Origin: Pseudoalteromonas sp. T1lg75
GTDB lineage: Bacteria; Pseudomonadota; Gammaproteobacteria; Enterobacterales; Alteromonadaceae
Length of the DNA stretch: 64,000 bases
Direction: 5' to 3'
Assembly (NCBI RefSeq): GCF_002964705.1
Contig: NZ_PQCD01000055.1
Span: 1-64,000 of the forward strand
Below the pieces are notes generated by a model that was not told the DNA's origin, searched no databases, and worked only from the letters and a program-made list of their open reading frames with translations. Shown in pieces: positions 8,586-17,502 of this stretch. Numbering within the stretch: the stretch's first letter is position 1; every line of letters starts with the position of its first letter. Position numbers and translations under genes: made by a program.

Positions 8586-10800
8586 CGACTTCGCGCTCCC
8601 ACAGCAAATAAATACTGGCCAGTGGTCCCAGGCTTAGTTGCAGCGAGTAAGACTCCTGTAACCAAGGCACCGGCTCGGCGTCAATCCCAACCTCTTCATC
8701 GGCGATTACGGCCACCCCGCTGCCGCCATAGCCCTCGTCGTCACTGTTGAGCAACACCCGGTAGCGCCCCGACTCGGGTAAGGGGACGCGAAAATCATGG
8801 TGCACCTGAGGCGTAAAGTTATGCACGCAAACCACCTTCTGGGCACCATCGCGCGCTGTGCGCACAAAGCTGAAGATACTGTGCGCGCTGTTATCGCCAT
8901 CCAGCCAGGTAAAGCCATTGGGGTCACGGTCGTTATCATGCAAGGCCCGGTATTGACGGTACACCTGGTTCAAGTCGCGTACCCAGCGCTGTATGCCCTG
9001 GTGACTGTCATGCACCAGCAAATCCCACTGCAAGGACATGTCGTGGTTCCATTCATGGTGCTGCGCAAATTCGCCGCCCATAAACAGTAACTTTTTGCCC
9101 GGGTGAGCCCACATAAAACCGTAGTAGGCCCGCAGATTAGCGAATTTCTGCCAAAGATCCCCGGGCATCTTATGTAACAAGGAGCCCTTGCCGTGTACCA
9201 CCTCGTCGTGACTGAGCGGCAGGATAAAGTTCTCGCTAAAGGCGTAGACCAATGAAAACGTCATTTCATGGTGATGGTATTGACGATAGATGGGGTCGAG
9301 CTGCATGTATTTGAGCGAGTCATTCATCCAGCCCATATTCCATTTATAGCCAAAGCCCAGGCCGCCATGCTCAACGCTGTTGGTGACACCGGGCCAGGCG
9401 GTGGACTCTTCCGCCACCATCATGATCCCCTGGTTGCGGGCATAACAGACACTGTTGATTTGCTGCAAACAGTCGATGGCACCGAGGTTTTCGCGGCCAC
9501 CGTATTTATTCGCCAGCCATTGGCCATTTTCGCGGCTGTAATCGAGATACAACATGGAGGCGACGGCATCGACACGCAGGCCATCGACGGCGAACTGTTC
9601 CAGCCAATAGGTGGCATTCGACACCAAAAAGCTACGCACCTCTTGGCGCTCATAATTGTAAATATAGGTGTGCCAATCCGGGTGGAAGCCCTGGCGGGTA
9701 TCCGCATGCTCATATAAATGGGTGCCATCGAAACGGGCCAGGCCATGGCTGTCGCCGGGAAAGTGCCCGGGAACCCAATCGAGCAGCAGGCCAATCCCCG
9801 CGGTGCGGCATCGTTCGCAAAAATAGGCGAAATCCTCGGCGCTGCCAAAGCGTGCACTCGGCGCAAACAGGCCTATGCCCTGATAGCCCCAGGAGCCGTC
9901 AAAGGGATATTCGCTGATGGGCATCAATTGAATATGGGTAAAGCCCATGTCCTCAACATAAGGCAGCAGTTGCTCCGCCAGTTCGCGATAGGTTAAATAC
10001 ACGTTATTTTCACCGCGCCGCCAGGATCCGAGGTGCACCTCGTAGATGCTAATGGGCGCATCAATGGCATTGCGTTCACTGCGCTGCTCATAATAGTCGG
10101 GACTCAGCGGGGTAAGCCTTGGCGCAGCGGTGACTATGGATGCGGTGGCCGGGGGCTTTTCCATGGCCAAGGCATACGGGTCGGCCTTAACCAGGTGCTC
10201 ACCTAAGGCACTGTATATGGAGAATTTATAACAGCTACCCGGCGGCACCGAGGGAATAAAAATAGCCCACACGCCGGAGTCATCGACGCGACTAAGGGGA
10301 TGCTGGCGCTTATCCCAATGGTTAAAATCGCCTATTACGCTCACCGCCTGGGCATTGGGCGCCCACACACTAAAACGTACGCCCTGGATGCCATCGATAT
10401 CCATGGGGTGTGCGCCTAAATGGCGCTGCGCCTGCTGCTCTTGCCCCTGGCGAAAATAATAAAGATCGTCCGCATTTAACCCCAAGGGCAGACTAAAGGG
10501 ATCCGCCTCCTGACGGGTTAAATGCGGGTAGCGAATAAGCAGCTCGTAGGGTTCAAACCGGGCTTTACTGGGCGCCAAAAACAGCGCTGAGTCGCCATAA
10601 CGCTGGGCCTCGGTTGTGCCCGTTGTAAACACCACCGCCACAGACTCGGCACCGGGTTTATAAACTAGAATATACCAGGCGCCATCTATGCATTGATGAC
10701 CCAGCAACTGGCGCGGCTCGCCCACTCGGGCCTGTTCAAGAGCCGCCAGGGCATCGTCTAAATTAACCGGGTACTCGAATTTGCTCGCGCTACGTGCCAT
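8566..10800 (-). CDS. glgB: 1,4-alpha-glucan branching enzyme
   Basis: A GH13 subfamily 9 enzyme of 744 residues that cuts an alpha-1,4 chain and rejoins it as an alpha-1,6 branch. The order is an N1 beta domain (about 25-105), a CBM48 domain (about 137-230), the catalytic barrel, and a C-terminal beta domain. The nucleophile is in VDGLRVD (about D411), the acid/base in MVAEES (about E464), and the region IV motif reads LSHDEVVHGKGS. The two N-terminal domains make it the long form, like E. coli GlgB (728). Its ATG lies 11 bases inside the end of malQ. Confidence 0.95.
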   Translation of the reverse strand: MARSASKFEYPVNLDDALAALEQARVGEPRQLLGHQCIDGAWYILVYKPGAESVAVVFTTGTTEAQRYGDSALFLAPSKARFEPYELLIRYPHLTRQEADPFSLPLGLNADDLYYFRQGQEQQAQRHLGAHPMDIDGIQGVRFSVWAPNAQAVSVIGDFNHWDKRQHPLSRVDDSGVWAIFIPSVPPGSCYKFSIYSALGEHLVKADPYALAMEKPPATASIVTAAPRLTPLSPDYYEQRSERNAIDAPISIYEVHLGSWRRGENNVYLTYRELAEQLLPYVEDMGFTHIQLMPISEYPFDGSWGYQGIGLFAPSARFGSAEDFAYFCERCRTAGIGLLLDWVPGHFPGDSHGLARFDGTHLYEHADTRQGFHPDWHTYIYNYERQEVRSFLVSNATYWLEQFAVDGLRVDAVASMLYLDYSRENGQWLANKYGGRENLGAIDCLQQINSVCYARNQGIMMVAEESTAWPGVTNSVEHGGLGFGYKWNMGWMNDSLKYMQLDPIYRQYHHHEMTFSLVYAFSENFILPLSHDEVVHGKGSLLHKMPGDLWQKFANLRAYYGFMWAHPGKKLLFMGGEFAQHHEWNHDMSLQWDLLVHDSHQGIQRWVRDLNQVYRQYRALHDNDRDPNGFTWLDGDNSAHSIFSFVRTARDGAQKVVCVHNFTPQVHHDFRVPLPESGRYRVLLNSDDEGYGGSGVAVIADEEVGIDAEPVPWLQESYSLQLSLGPLASIYLLWEREVDAVANP

Positions 10801-12802
10801 GTCTTGCTCTACCTAATTGCTGAAGAAGGGATGCCTGGCGGGCCAAAATAGCACCGCCCTGGGTGCTTAGTTGCCGTCGCCAATTGGGATATTGGGTATG
10901 GGTGCCGGGCACATTGACCGCCACGTGCTGGTTGTCCAGATCATCGAGTTGCAAGGTGAGCAGGCGACTAGGTGCCCTTGCCAATACCTGGCACAGGGCC
11001 GAATAAATGTCTTCACTCGCCGACTCCAGGTTGCACTGCTGACCTTGTTCACTGAGTAGTTCAAGCAACTGCCGGCGCTGACTCTCACGCTCGCCATACA
11101 TGTCCTGTGCTTGTTCGTCACTTATTAGCTGCAGTTCGATAGCCTGGTCGATATCGCTCCCCTGCCACCAGGCAGCAAAGGGCGGAAGATCATGATTGCT
11201 GATCATCAACAGCGTCTGCTCGGGCAGCTGCTTTGGTGCAAAAAAACCCTGGTGATCACGACAGAAATAAAACACCGTGTTGGTTAATACCCGCGATTCG
11301 GCTAACGCCGTTTGCACCTGTGGCGGCACCACCCCCAGGTCTTCACCGATAATGGCGCAACGCTCTTGATGACTGAGGATTTTCACCACCGCCAACAGTG
11401 CATCAAATGGGTAGTACACATAACACCCTTGTTGGTCGGCCAGGCACCACCACAGGCGTCGCAGAGCCATGACGTGATCGATGCGCAGCGCCCCCACATC
11501 GTGCATATTGGCGCGTAAAAGGCTTTTAAAATACGCAAAATGATCGGACGCCAAACGTTTGGGGTGCAAAGCCGGCATGCCCCAATTTTGCCCCTGTCGG
11601 GCAAAAGGATCCGGTGGCGCGCCTATCTCGGCACCCTGAGTAAAATGAGACTGGTATTGTCGATATTCACCGCTACTGCGGGTAACGCCTACGGCGAGGT
11701 CGTTAATCAAACCGATGCGCATGCCACTGGTAATGGCCAATTGCTGGCAATGTTTGCGCTGCAACCAGGCCTGCCACTGCCAGTATTCATCCTGCTCCGA
11801 GCTGCCACTTGGCAGGGTATCCAGGGCATCGCGACGAGCGCTTTGAAAACGCCTAAAGGCACTGCGACGCTCGACACAGGCCGATGCACAAAAATTATCG
11901 TAAAGACGCTGTAACAAGGGCCACTTCAAGGCATAAACCCGCTCATAATCGAGCCAGGGCGCATTAGCCAAACTCTGATAGTGTGCGTGTGCCTCGGCCA
12001 AGTCGTGGCGCAGTTGCGGGTCGCAATCTTCACTGAGCTCAATACTGATGTACAAAGGATGCAATAACAGCCGACTCACCGGGCTGTAGGGGCTGACGGC
12101 CTGCGCCTGTGTGGTGTCGAGCAGATGCAAGGGATTCAGTAAAAGGTAATCGATACCCAGCTCTGCTGCTGCGACCACTAAGGCGGCTAAATCGGAAAAA
12201 TCACCAATGCCAACACCACGCTCGCTGACCAAGGTATAGAGCCCAAAGGATAAGCCCAGTAGCTTTTGCACCGGCACTTTTGCGTGCGGTGCAAAACAGT
12301 GAGGTTGGTAGCTATATTCAGGCACCCACCATAACTGGGTGTCGGCGAGTTGTTCACCGATATTCACCTGGGCATCGTAAAAGCCAGGGGCGAGCCAGTT
12401 GAATGGCAGGTTAAAGGCCAGTTTTAAATACACTTCGTGGTCGAGATGGTAGTCACCCACAATCTCGCCCTCGGCCAACGACCAGTGCAATTGTTTATCG
12501 CCCTCAAGCAACTGCAAATGAACACCGGCGTTATTTTGCTGATACTGCGAGCGCGCCACCCGCACCAGAAGGCGTGGCTGGTGCTCGTTGACCAAGGTGG
12601 TTTCATCAACCAACTGCTGCCAGGGAGCTGCATCCAGGCGATAATTAAGCGCGCTGAGGGCCGCCAAATTGGTGCCATCTACTTCCATGGCCGCCAAGGC
12701 TTGGCTGCGCACCGCTGGACTAAAGCGCAGCAGCTCACCTTCATAGCTATGATACTCATAGCCAACCCCCATGAGGTAACAGGCCTGAGCAAATGCATCC
12801 AT
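10790..12802 (-). CDS. malQ: 4-alpha-glucanotransferase (amylomaltase)
   Basis: A GH77 disproportionating enzyme of 670 residues that moves maltooligosaccharyl units between alpha-1,4 glucans, clearing the short chains left by phosphorylase and debranching enzyme. The nucleophile sits in GALRIDHVM (about D442), the acid/base in IIGEDLG (about E487), and the third acid in SNHDLPP. About 160 residues of beta-rich N-terminal extension precede the barrel, as in long proteobacterial MalQ. It begins eight bases after the CBM48 gene and overlaps glgB by 11 bases. Being inside the glycogen operon rather than with maltose transport genes points to a role in glycogen turnover. Confidence 0.93.
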   Translation of the reverse strand: MDAFAQACYLMGVGYEYHSYEGELLRFSPAVRSQALAAMEVDGTNLAALSALNYRLDAAPWQQLVDETTLVNEHQPRLLVRVARSQYQQNNAGVHLQLLEGDKQLHWSLAEGEIVGDYHLDHEVYLKLAFNLPFNWLAPGFYDAQVNIGEQLADTQLWWVPEYSYQPHCFAPHAKVPVQKLLGLSFGLYTLVSERGVGIGDFSDLAALVVAAAELGIDYLLLNPLHLLDTTQAQAVSPYSPVSRLLLHPLYISIELSEDCDPQLRHDLAEAHAHYQSLANAPWLDYERVYALKWPLLQRLYDNFCASACVERRSAFRRFQSARRDALDTLPSGSSEQDEYWQWQAWLQRKHCQQLAITSGMRIGLINDLAVGVTRSSGEYRQYQSHFTQGAEIGAPPDPFARQGQNWGMPALHPKRLASDHFAYFKSLLRANMHDVGALRIDHVMALRRLWWCLADQQGCYVYYPFDALLAVVKILSHQERCAIIGEDLGVVPPQVQTALAESRVLTNTVFYFCRDHQGFFAPKQLPEQTLLMISNHDLPPFAAWWQGSDIDQAIELQLISDEQAQDMYGERESQRRQLLELLSEQGQQCNLESASEDIYSALCQVLARAPSRLLTLQLDDLDNQHVAVNVPGTHTQYPNWRRQLSTQGGAILARQASLLQQLGRARHGT

Positions 12803-12810
12803 AACTGGTG

Positions 12811-13110
12811 CTAGCTCAGATAGGTCGAGACAACACTGTTGTCGGTGCCAAAGTCGTTGGCGACATAGGCATCGGCCTGGTGGTCATTGTCCCACTGCTC
12901 ATCATTGATTAAATAGCGAAAGTGAAACTCGCTGTTTTTCGGCAAGCGCAGCTTAGTGCGAAAGGTGTGATCTTTTTTTGAATACTGCATGGCCAAGGGT
13001 TGCCATTGATTAAACTCGGCGACCAGAGCGACCGCTTCCGCATCCGGGTGCTTATATTCAAAAGTGACTTCGGCTTCTTCTTTGGTTTTAAAAAAGCGTT
13101 TTTTTAACAT
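12811..13110 (-). CDS. Stand-alone CBM48 (isoamylase N-terminal type) glycogen-binding protein
   Basis: A 99-residue protein that is little more than one carbohydrate-binding module. The pattern FEYKHPDAEAVALVAEFNQW at about 17-36 and the later FHFRYLIND match the CBM48/AMPK glycogen-binding fold that normally sits at the N terminus of GlgB, GlgX and isoamylases. It has no signal peptide, so it is cytoplasmic. It is the first gene of the operon, with TGGAG seven bases before the ATG. I infer that it binds glycogen or recruits the operon's enzymes to the particle; no catalytic residues are present. Confidence 0.8.
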   Translation of the reverse strand: MLKKRFFKTKEEAEVTFEYKHPDAEAVALVAEFNQWQPLAMQYSKKDHTFRTKLRLPKNSEFHFRYLINDEQWDNDHQADAYVANDFGTDNSVVSTYLS

Positions 13111-13519
13111 AGCTGGGCTCCAAATAGGGTTGAATATTCGATCGCCACATCAATGTGCTATGGATACTGCTAAGCAAATCGGTGTGTTTTGCAAAGTTTC
13201 AATCAGGCTAACAGGCAAATATGGACGCTTTATTACAGTGCAGCCCTCGCGCCAAAATAGTGCAATTTTGGTTGTTAACCCTGGTTTTTATTAAAAACCT
13301 CTGCCTCCCTACACTCTGAGCATGAACAATGCCAACTTAAAAAAGACGCCAATTCATTTGTTAGGCAATTGTGCACAAAATGTGTTTTGGCCCGATTAGC
13401 CGTGTTTAAAAGCAAGGCGCATGAAAAGCTAACACTCTGGTCATTAAGCAAAAATTCATTTAAGTGGTAAATTCTCATCCTAAATCATGAGCCTGTGCTA
13501 AACTCAAAGATGATTCAAA
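13111..13519. other. Divergent intergenic region upstream of the glycogen operon
   Basis: About 400 bases, AT-rich, between the glycogen operon (minus) and the lytic transglycosylase (plus). Promoters for both must lie here, but I see no convincing pair of -35/-10 boxes. The one clear structure is the 17-bp palindrome at 13283-13299. A 67-codon minus-strand frame in this stretch lacks support as a gene. Confidence 0.5.
13283..13299. promoter_or_regulatory. 17-bp palindrome, possible operator
   Basis: GGTTTTTA-T-TAAAAACC is a perfect dyad with one central base. It lies about 170 bases upstream of the glycogen operon and about 220 upstream of the transglycosylase gene. Dyads of this size are typical of dimeric repressors, but no regulator gene is adjacent, so the role is a guess. 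Confidence 0.3.
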
Positions 13520-14233
13520 ATGCGAGCACACACCATGGAAAGACCCTTTTCGTTCAAACTTAATGCCTTGAAAGTGTTTGTATTATTTGCCGTATTAGGG
13601 ACAACATTTGCAGTTCAGGCGCAATCCACCATCTATCATTACTACAACCAACAAGGGATCGCGGTTTTTACCGATGCCAAACCCAAAGTCCGCGGTTTTG
13701 AGGTGGTAGAATTGAAGTGTGCCCAGTGCGAAGAGAAATTAGCCGCCTGGCACAGAACTCCCCTGTACACAGAAAAGTATCATCAGCACCTGGTTGACGC
13801 CGCCAAAGAGCACGGCATCGATCTGGCACTGCTTAAGGCAATCGTGCATGCGGAGTCCAACTTTAATCCCAAGGCCGAATCCCATAAGGGTGCCAAGGGC
13901 CTAATGCAACTTATGCCGCTGCTGGTTAAAGAGTTTAATATTAACGATCCCTTCGACCCCGCGGAAAACATTGCCGCCGGCAGTGCCTATTTCGCCCATT
14001 TGTTAAAGCGTTTTAAGGGCAATGCCAAACTTGCGGCCGCAGCCTACAATGCCGGCCCCAGCAATGTGGTGCACTATGGGGGCGTGCCCCCGTTTAAACA
14101 AACCCGTGCCTTTGTGCAGCGTATCGATATTTTGCGAAATCGCTATCGCCAACATTTTGAGGAGCAAAACTTGATAGCCTCGCAATTGACGGTGAATAAT
14201 GACACACTGGAGCAATCTGCTACTTCACCTTAA
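13520..14233 (+). CDS. Lytic transglycosylase, SLT family, with DUF4124-like N terminus
   Basis: A 237-residue exported protein predicted to cleave the MurNAc-GlcNAc bond of peptidoglycan. A signal peptide ends near VQAQS (about residue 35). A short DUF4124-like segment follows (YHYYNQQGIAVFTDAKP), then the SLT lysozyme-like domain (about 90-205) with the catalytic Glu in HAESNFNP, the GLMQLMP motif and AYNAGPSNV. Two in-frame ATGs (13520 and 13535) are possible; neither has a strong ribosome site. The next gene starts five bases downstream, suggesting a two-gene transcript. Confidence 0.85.
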   Translation: MRAHTMERPFSFKLNALKVFVLFAVLGTTFAVQAQSTIYHYYNQQGIAVFTDAKPKVRGFEVVELKCAQCEEKLAAWHRTPLYTEKYHQHLVDAAKEHGIDLALLKAIVHAESNFNPKAESHKGAKGLMQLMPLLVKEFNINDPFDPAENIAAGSAYFAHLLKRFKGNAKLAAAAYNAGPSNVVHYGGVPPFKQTRAFVQRIDILRNRYRQHFEEQNLIASQLTVNNDTLEQSATSP

Positions 14234-14238
14234 ATTCT

Positions 14239-14775
14239 ATGATGTTAAATATCGTCCGTTGGTGCCGTAATTACTTACGTCTGTGCGTATTCTTTATCGC
14301 CGCGCTAGTTGGCCTTCAGGTACCTGGATTTAAAGACGATTATGGACATGCGCTACGTGCGGCCATGGTTGAGACCAACGCCGCGGTAGCGCCTTTTAAA
14401 GACGATGCCGAGCAGTTTTTTGATGGCTCCCTCACCAAGTTATTGGCCCATTATCAGCAAAGCGCCGACCCGGTGTATGCCAAAGGCGGCGATAATCTCG
14501 CCACCCTGTTACAGCGCAGTGAGACGCTGCAAAACGCCCTCAATGAATTTAGCCAATACCCCTATCTGCATCTGGTGCGCTCCCCCGTGCCAAGCATAGG
14601 CATCCAGGTCTGGCACAATTACACGCCGCAAATTCAGTTGAATCTTGAGGCCTTGGCCAGCGCGGTTATTTTTGCCCTGCTCGTCAGCTGGACGATTGAG
14701 GCGTTATTTGTGCTAATGGTGCTTGCCCTGATGCGCGCCGCTCACATGTTACGCCCCGCTCGGACTCAAGCTTAA
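14239..14775 (+). CDS. DUF2937-type inner membrane protein
   Basis: A 178-residue protein with one membrane segment near the N terminus (about 12-30) and one near the C terminus (about 138-165), separated by a roughly 100-residue soluble loop. The opening, with LVGLQVPGFKDDYGHAL after the first helix, matches what I recall of DUF2937 proteins of marine gammaproteobacteria; their function is not known to me. The ATG lies five bases after the transglycosylase stop, so the two may be co-transcribed and this protein may act in the envelope with it. That link is inference. Confidence 0.6.
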   Translation: MMLNIVRWCRNYLRLCVFFIAALVGLQVPGFKDDYGHALRAAMVETNAAVAPFKDDAEQFFDGSLTKLLAHYQQSADPVYAKGGDNLATLLQRSETLQNALNEFSQYPYLHLVRSPVPSIGIQVWHNYTPQIQLNLEALASAVIFALLVSWTIEALFVLMVLALMRAAHMLRPARTQA

Positions 14776-14796
14776 TAAGCCGAACCTTGGTGGTGC

Positions 14797-15357
14797 CTAG
14801 TTAAGGTGATCCACCAGCCAGGCATTTTCCGAGCGCCCAAATTCGGTCTGCTGTTGTAATTGCTCCAACGCCAGTGCCAACTCGTTCTGTACCTGCTCGC
14901 TGATGCGCTGCGCCTGCTGTTCCAAGATTCGACAGTTGCCCAGCTGGGGTAAAGCCTCTAATTGCTTATCGAGACGCTCGGCGGCGGCAATAATCATCAC
15001 CCCCTGCTTACGCTGATATTCGGCCAGGTGTGGATACCAACGGGACCAGAGTTTCTTCACCGCCTCGCTGTAGCTATCTAGCTTGGGTAAGGTATATTCG
15101 ATTTCTACCCTGGTGGTGAGTTTATTCACCTGACACTGACGGGCCCGGCTATTAAACCAAAACTCCCAGCCGATCTGATGGTGAGTATAACCATGCTCGA
15201 CCCGAGTACCGCGTTTCACCGGCGAGGCAGAATCCACCGCGACCAGCAATTCACTCAACACGTCGGCATAGACGGGATAATTTTGCGTACTCTGCCTGAC
15301 ATCAAGTTTGCCGTAGGCCGGCAGAGAGAAAAACATAACTACAAGAATAAGACGCAC
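14797..15357 (-). CDS. Exported protein, possibly DUF922 (putative Zn protease-like)
   Basis: A 186-residue protein with a short signal peptide (cut near AYG, about residue 16). The central part, with HHQIGWEFWF, CQVNKLTTRVEIEYTLPKL and WSRWYPHLAEYQRKQG, resembles DUF922 proteins, which have been described as predicted secreted zinc proteases. I do not see an HExxH motif, so proteolytic activity is doubtful. The C-terminal 50 residues are helical and Gln-rich. The start is GTG with AGGAAG just upstream. Fold assignment is from memory of motifs and is uncertain. Confidence 0.55.
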   Translation of the reverse strand: MRLILVVMFFSLPAYGKLDVRQSTQNYPVYADVLSELLVAVDSASPVKRGTRVEHGYTHHQIGWEFWFNSRARQCQVNKLTTRVEIEYTLPKLDSYSEAVKKLWSRWYPHLAEYQRKQGVMIIAAAERLDKQLEALPQLGNCRILEQQAQRISEQVQNELALALEQLQQQTEFGRSENAWLVDHLN

Positions 15358-15473
15358 ACTACTTCCTAGGTCACGGTTACGGCCACTGCATACGACCGTA
15401 ACACCATTCTTTATGCTAAATAATTATGGAAGCTTATATCATGGCTTCATAACAGAATAATGACAGTATTCAG

Positions 15474-15887
15474 TTATTTGCTCTCTTTGGGCGGATATTC
15501 CTCATAGGTCGGTAACAAGGCAATATATTGCTGCCACCCCTGTTGGCGCGAAGTGAAAATATGGGCATTGGGCTGGGGCAGCTCACCATTATCGACGCTG
15601 CCGGCGGGCACCATCACCACGCCCAACTCCTCAACTAACAAGGGCAAGGAGGAGCCGCAAACGCTGCAAAAACACTTTTCATGGCGGCTGTCGTCAACAC
15701 GATAACGGGTCAAGAGTTGCTCGCCCCGCATCCAGTCAAGCTGAGCCGCATCCATAAAGACGATGGCACCATGAGCGGAGCCCGTACTTTTTTGGCAGCG
15801 ATGACAATGGCAAAGATAAAAACCACTCACCTCACCGCTCACACTGTAGCTGGCGCCACCACATAGGCAGCTTCCGTGTAATTCCAT
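15474..15887 (-). CDS. GFA/CENP-V family zinc-binding protein
   Basis: A 137-residue protein of the family named after glutathione-dependent formaldehyde-activating enzyme. The zinc ligands are visible as SCLCGG (N terminus), CHCHRCQK (about 26-33) and CFCSVCGS (about 72-79). The family folds around two zinc sites; most members have no proven reaction, so I do not claim formaldehyde activity. AGGAG stands seven bases before the ATG. It is a single gene flanked by non-coding DNA on both sides. Confidence 0.85.
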   Translation of the reverse strand: MELHGSCLCGGASYSVSGEVSGFYLCHCHRCQKSTGSAHGAIVFMDAAQLDWMRGEQLLTRYRVDDSRHEKCFCSVCGSSLPLLVEELGVVMVPAGSVDNGELPQPNAHIFTSRQQGWQQYIALLPTYEEYPPKESK

Positions 15888-16032
15888 AGGTATCTCCTGG
15901 CTAATTATTATTCACGTCCTAGCAAAGTGTAGCCCAAGCTTTGTGACTATGACTTGCTATGTAATAATGACGGAAATCATAAGTAACATGCGGTTACGCG
16001 GTTACACGACAAGTTAGGCGAAAGGATCGACA

Positions 16033-17478
16033 ATGGCGCATAACGGCGACGAGCAGAGCACAATCTACTGGCACGACTACGAGACCTGGGGGGCCAACCC
16101 GCAAAAAGACCGGCCGAGCCAGTTTGCCGGTATTCGTACCGATCTGGAGCTGAAAATTATCGGCGAGCCGCTGATTGAATACTGTCGTCCGGCGCCTGAC
16201 TATTTACCTCATCCCGAGGCCTGCCTGGTCACAGGCATTACCCCGCAACATGCGCTGCGCCACGGCCTGAGCGAGGCGGAGTTTATTGCCAAGATCCACG
16301 AAGAATTCAGCCAGCCCAACACCTGTGTGGCCGGCTATAACAGCATTCGTTTCGATGATGAAGTCAGCCGTTACACCCTGTATCGTAACTTTTATGACCC
16401 CTATGCAAGGGAATGGCAAAACGGTAACAGTCGCTGGGACATTATCGACCTGGTGCGTGCCTGCTATGCGCTGCGCCCTGAGGGTATCAACTGGCCGCGT
16501 AAAGAAGACGGCAGCGTCAGCTTTCGCTTAGAAGAGCTCACCAAGGCCAACGGCATAGAGCACGCCGATGCCCACGATGCCTTAAGTGATGTTAAGGCCA
16601 CCATTGCCCTGGCCAAGCTGGTTAAAGAACGCCAGCCCAAGCTGTACAACTTCTTTTTCGGTCTGCGCCATAAAAAAGCGCTGTTGCAGCTGGTCGATGT
16701 CTACAATATGACGCCCCTGGTGCATACTTCATCGCGCATTCCGGCAACGCAGGGCTGCACCACCTGGATAGCACCCATGAGCTTCCATCCGAGCAATAAA
16801 AATGCCGTGGTTTGCTTTAACCTGACACAAGACCCCCAGCCCCTGCTCGATTTATCCGTGGAGCAATTGCGCGAGTACCTCTATACCCGCCACGACGAGC
16901 TGCCCGAGGGTCAGGCGCCCATCGGCTTAAAGCTGGTACATGTGAACAAGTGCCCTATTCTCGCGCCAGCAAAAACCCTGTTACCGGAAAACGCCGAACG
17001 TCTGGGCATAGACAGAGAGCAATGCCTGGCGCATTTGAAGTTTTTACAGGCGCATCCCGAGCTGCGTGAAAAGGTAGCCGAAGTCTTTAATGAAAGCCGT
17101 GAATTTGCCGCCTCCACGAATGTGGATTATCAGCTTTACAGCGGCTTTATCAGCAACGGCGATAAGGCCAAGTTCGATGTGATCCGCAGCAGCTCACCGG
17201 TGGAGCTGGCGAGCCTGGAACTGGATTTTGAAGACCCGAAATTTGCCACCATGCTGTTCCGTTATCGCGCCCGCAATTGGCCCGAGAGCCTCACGCCGGC
17301 AGAGTTGGATTCGTGGCGTAAATACTGCCAAAACAAATTGATGCACGGCGAAGACAGCCCGTCCATCAATGCTCAGGACTTTATGCTCAGCCTAGAGAAT
17401 CTGGTGCATGAGAACGAGGGCAATGAGCGCAACATGGCGGTACTCAAGGCCCTGTATCATTACGCCCAAAGCCTTTAA
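16033..17478 (+). CDS. sbcB: Exodeoxyribonuclease I
   Basis: A processive 3'-to-5' single-strand exonuclease that works in recombination and mismatch repair. The 481 residues are close to the 475 of E. coli ExoI. The DEDDh site opens with HDYETWG, putting the metal ligands at D15 and E17, and includes AGYNSIRFDDEVSRY and HADAHDALSDVKAT. The C-terminal SH3-like and helical regions that bind DNA and SSB follow. AAAGGA lies seven bases before the ATG. Confidence 0.95.
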   Translation: MAHNGDEQSTIYWHDYETWGANPQKDRPSQFAGIRTDLELKIIGEPLIEYCRPAPDYLPHPEACLVTGITPQHALRHGLSEAEFIAKIHEEFSQPNTCVAGYNSIRFDDEVSRYTLYRNFYDPYAREWQNGNSRWDIIDLVRACYALRPEGINWPRKEDGSVSFRLEELTKANGIEHADAHDALSDVKATIALAKLVKERQPKLYNFFFGLRHKKALLQLVDVYNMTPLVHTSSRIPATQGCTTWIAPMSFHPSNKNAVVCFNLTQDPQPLLDLSVEQLREYLYTRHDELPEGQAPIGLKLVHVNKCPILAPAKTLLPENAERLGIDREQCLAHLKFLQAHPELREKVAEVFNESREFAASTNVDYQLYSGFISNGDKAKFDVIRSSSPVELASLELDFEDPKFATMLFRYRARNWPESLTPAELDSWRKYCQNKLMHGEDSPSINAQDFMLSLENLVHENEGNERNMAVLKALYHYAQSL

Positions 17479-17502
17479 AAAAAGCCTTGGGTTAATTGCA
17501 CC

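Noticed and set aside
13275..13478. 67-codon minus-strand frame in the region between the glycogen operon and the transglycosylase gene
   Set aside because: No ribosome site, no recognisable motif, and a Cys/Ser-rich composition typical of translated non-coding DNA.
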